From assembly GCA_020629335.1 (NCBI GenBank), contig JAHDDN010000251.1, forward strand, positions 1 through 7,861: a DNA stretch of 7,861 nt. Direction: 5' to 3'. Below, one piece after another: positions 6,138 to 7,861 of the stretch (positions are counted from its first letter, which is position 1; every line of letters starts with the position of its first letter). A model generated the notes under the pieces. That model was given only the letters and a program-made list of their open reading frames with translations. It made no database searches and was not told where the DNA came from. This DNA is from Chitinophagales bacterium. Its GTDB lineage: Bacteria > Bacteroidota > Bacteroidia > Chitinophagales > UBA2359. The translations under genes and the position numbers were made by a program.

Positions 6138-6977
6138 TCACTTTGTAGCAACTAATGAAATACTTTTTACGCTAGAAGCGATTTCTTTTGCTTCTTTACT
6201 ATCTAGGTCAAAATTCATTTTTTTAGCAATCTTATATATCTGTGGATCGCCAAGCATGAGTTCTAATGGAAATGCACTTTTAGAAATAATTTCTACATTT
6301 TTAAATCCAGCCTGTTTTACATAGTTGAGGTATGTATCTAATTTCTCTGCGCCACTTACGCAGGCTATGTGGCCACCCAAAGTGTCTTTAACAAAGCTAG
6401 GAAGTTCTTTTTCTAAGACAATGTCGCTTACTGATATTTTCCCTCCAGGCTTGAGAATTCGATATGCCTGTTGATATACTTTGTCCTTTCTTAATGATAG
6501 ATTTATTACACAATTAGAAATAACGTGATCTGCTATCTTGTCTTCCAAAGGAATATTTTCAATGTCTCCTTTTATAAATTTTGTGTTTTGATAATTGCCA
6601 TTTTTTGCATTTCGATTTGCCAATGCTAACATGTCCTCTGATAAATCTATTCCAATAACTTGACCTTCAGATCCAACTTTACGAGAGACAATAAATGCAT
6701 CAAACCCAGCTCCTGACCCCAGGTCAACAACTGTTTCTCCTTCTTTCATATTGGATATTGCAGAAGGGTTTCCGCAACCTACACCCAGATTTGAATCTTC
6801 TGGAACGTCAAGGATTTCTTTGTCAGAATACCCTATAGCTTCGGCAACTACTTTTGAGTTTTTAGTAGTATCGCAACAGGCAAATAATTTGGAGAATGAA
6901 TTTCCTTTAGTGGCTTTTGCTAGTTTGCTATAGGAGTCAACAACTGATTTTTTTACATTTCCTGAATTCATATTCAT
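6138..6977 (-). CDS. arsM: Arsenite S-adenosylmethionine methyltransferase
   Basis: This is a 279-aa cytoplasmic class I methyltransferase that methylates trivalent arsenic using S-adenosylmethionine. The SAM-binding motif VVDLGSGAGFD is at 83-93, followed by the acidic motif IGIDLSEDML (108-117), GDIENIPL (137-144) and LKPGGKISVSD (175-185). All four cysteine positions of ArsM proteins are present: Cys34/Cys35 in ACCD, Cys68 in GVGCGNP, Cys156 in SNCVINL and Cys206 in HIACVSGA. This supports a full methylating enzyme rather than a generic methyltransferase. The ATG at 6977 is used; an ATG two codons later is equally possible. The gene sits 61 bases downstream of a Crp/Fnr regulator, behind an FNR-type palindrome, and 4 bases upstream of the MerT-like gene. 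No ArsR, ArsB, Acr3 or ArsC is visible in this window. Confidence 0.93.
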   Translation of the reverse strand: MNMNSGNVKKSVVDSYSKLAKATKGNSFSKLFACCDTTKNSKVVAEAIGYSDKEILDVPEDSNLGVGCGNPSAISNMKEGETVVDLGSGAGFDAFIVSRKVGSEGQVIGIDLSEDMLALANRNAKNGNYQNTKFIKGDIENIPLEDKIADHVISNCVINLSLRKDKVYQQAYRILKPGGKISVSDIVLEKELPSFVKDTLGGHIACVSGAEKLDTYLNYVKQAGFKNVEIISKSAFPLELMLGDPQIYKIAKKMNFDLDSKEAKEIASSVKSISLVATK

Positions 6978-6998
6978 TATTTATAGTTTATAATGATT

Positions 6999-7028
6999 CA
7001 AAAATCAGGGTAATGTGATTAGCATCAA
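6999..7028 (-). promoter_or_regulatory. Candidate Bacteroidota-type promoter for arsM
   Basis: On the minus strand TTG (7028-7026) is followed by a 19-base spacer and GATTTTTG (7006-6999), one mismatch from the Bacteroidota consensus TTG-N19-TAnnTTTG. Transcription would start near 6993, leaving a short leader before the ATG at 6977. The TTG directly abuts the FNR-type palindrome. Confidence 0.42.
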
Positions 7029-7042
7029 TTGATCTAGATCAA
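7029..7042. promoter_or_regulatory. Perfect FNR-type operator palindrome upstream of arsM
   Basis: TTGATCTAGATCAA is a perfect 14-bp palindrome and an exact match to the E. coli FNR box TTGAT-N4-ATCAA. It overlaps the stop codon of the Crp/Fnr gene (7039-7041) and lies 51 bases before the arsM start codon. Relative to the promoter proposed at 6999-7028, its centre would be about 42 bases upstream of the start of transcription, the usual place for class II activation by Crp/Fnr proteins. The neighbouring regulator has the matching recognition-helix residues. Confidence 0.6.
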
Positions 7043-7611
7043 GTTCGCATAATTTTATTTCTGATTCTGCTTAATGTTTCAGGAGTAACTTGAATATAGG
7101 ATGCGATATGATTAAGTGGAGCCCTTTGCAGAAGGTCACTTTCATGTTTGAGTATATGTTTGTATCTATCAACTGCTGTTAGATTTCGCATTGACTGGTT
7201 GTGTGTTTCTTCAATAATAAATTCTCGTTCTCCGGCGATTCTTCCCATCTGTTGCCAGAATATGTTTTTTTGATATAGTTCTTGTAATGAAGAATATGGT
7301 AGGGTAATTAATTTTGTTTCTTCAACTGCATGGATCGCACTTTCACTTGGAGACTGAGTAATCAGGCTACTATAAGAGCATGTGATATTGTTTTCTCTAC
7401 AAAAGCATTTTGTGATCTCTTTGCCGTCATGTAGATAGTATATTCTGACCATGCCTTGTTCTATAAATGCCAACTGTTTGCAAATTTGACCTTCTTTTAG
7501 TAAGTAGTCATTTTCTTTGAGATGTATTATTGATAAATGTGGAGCCAACTCTTCAAATCTTTCTGAAGTAAAGTGAGGAAATTGTTTTAAGAAATTTTTG
7601 AAAGCATCCAT
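7039..7611 (-). CDS. Crp/Fnr-family transcriptional regulator
   Basis: This 190-aa regulator has a cyclic-nucleotide-binding-like beta-roll (about 20-115, with LAFIEQGMVRIYYLHDGKEI at 47-66), a long dimerisation helix (about 116-140) and a C-terminal helix-turn-helix. The recognition helix reads TPETLSRIRNKI (176-187): Glu178, Ser181 and Arg182 match the ExxSR residues by which E. coli FNR reads TTGAT. Four cysteines lie in the sensor domain (Cys44, Cys69, Cys71, Cys78), with CFC closely spaced. No N-terminal FNR-type Fe-S cysteine cluster is present, so the signal is not obviously oxygen. Cysteine-based metalloid or redox sensing is possible, but members of this Bacteroidota group are often orphan regulators. 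It is encoded just upstream of arsM on the same strand and probably controls it. An A8 run directly precedes the ATG at 7611, as is common for A-rich Bacteroidota leaders. Confidence 0.88.
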   Translation of the reverse strand: MDAFKNFLKQFPHFTSERFEELAPHLSIIHLKENDYLLKEGQICKQLAFIEQGMVRIYYLHDGKEITKCFCRENNITCSYSSLITQSPSESAIHAVEETKLITLPYSSLQELYQKNIFWQQMGRIAGEREFIIEETHNQSMRNLTAVDRYKHILKHESDLLQRAPLNHIASYIQVTPETLSRIRNKIMRT

Positions 7612-7861
7612 TTTTTTTTGAATTTATTTCAATATCTAAATTATCATTTTTTTGTTACTCCTAACAGTATTGATCATCTATAAACTATGCTAAAAATGAA
7701 AGTGGTTTGATTTTGAAAGGTTTTTATATAAAAGAATGACTATAGAAAAATGATCCAATAGACGTCAAAATTTATTCAGTAAACTTAAAAGATATTGCTC
7801 TTGGGAGATTGGACATATCCACTTATCACACCAACATATCAAACAACAACTGATCATTGTT
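7612..7861. other. Upstream region of the Crp/Fnr gene, no gene seen
   Basis: These 250 AT-rich bases end the window. Neither strand has a convincing coding frame. A minus-strand frame of about 30 codons entering from the right edge (Cys-rich, ending near 7764) has no recognisable content. An FNR half-site ATCAA occurs on the minus strand near 7673 within GATGATCAATACT, but its other half does not match. At the right edge AACAATGATCAGTTGTT (minus strand) has short inverted ends of 5 bases. The promoter of the Crp/Fnr gene is presumably here but was not identified. Confidence 0.35.

Noticed and set aside
6134..6151. TTG start giving a 77-aa MerT-like protein overlapping arsM by 14 bases
   Set aside because: An ATG six codons later lies 4 bases after the arsM stop and starts the protein just before the first helix.
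6751..6933. 60-codon plus-strand frame inside arsM
   Set aside because: Antisense to highly conserved ArsM sequence.
7765..7861. Cys-rich minus-strand frame of about 30 codons entering from the right edge
   Set aside because: Too short, no recognisable motif, and it could be chance in an intergenic region; more sequence to the right is needed to judge it.
1..7861. CRISPR array, tRNA, rRNA or phage genes
   Set aside because: No regularly spaced repeats, no tRNA- or rRNA-like sequence and no phage structural genes were recognised on either strand.

Overview
The window looks like chromosomal DNA of a low-GC member of the Bacteroidota, probably a Flavobacteriia- or Cytophagia-type organism. This is inferred from the strong A/T bias, A-rich leaders without clear Shine-Dalgarno sequences, Bacteroidota-type Crp/Fnr regulators and IS4-family transposase sequence, and a promoter close to the TTG-N19-TAnnTTTG pattern. 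No taxonomic marker gene is present.

Layout. (1) Positions 1-703, minus strand, hold an open frame that leaves the window. It starts as a Crp/Fnr-family regulator and continues in frame as the C-terminal part of an IS4-family transposase with the Y-(2)-R-(3)-E-(6)-K signature. It is best read as the scar of an IS insertion plus deletion. (2) Positions 895-5128 hold a small catabolic-looking module: an AraC-family regulator (minus) diverging from a plus-strand three-gene operon of an NAD(P)-dependent aldehyde dehydrogenase, a 111-aa uncharacterised protein and a PaaK-like aryl-CoA ligase. The chemistry suggests aldehyde -> carboxylate -> acyl-CoA, probably on an aromatic substrate, but no ring-oxidising paa genes are present. 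(3) At 5261-5836 (minus) is an orphan membrane protein rich in His, Asp and Glu, preceded by a hairpin. (4) Positions 5918-7611 (minus) hold a metalloid-response-like cluster: a Cys-containing Crp/Fnr regulator, then arsM (arsenite S-adenosylmethionine methyltransferase with all four family cysteines), then a 71-aa MerT-like two-helix membrane protein with a vicinal Cys pair.

The most striking signal outside the genes is a perfect FNR-type palindrome, TTGATCTAGATCAA (7029-7042), between the Crp/Fnr gene and arsM. It lies just upstream of a near-consensus Bacteroidota promoter, so its centre would fall near -41.5. The adjacent regulator carries the ExxSR recognition-helix residues that in E. 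coli FNR read TTGAT. Together this suggests that arsM and the MerT-like gene are activated by a Crp/Fnr protein instead of the usual ArsR repressor. This is a testable inference and is not shown by the sequence alone.
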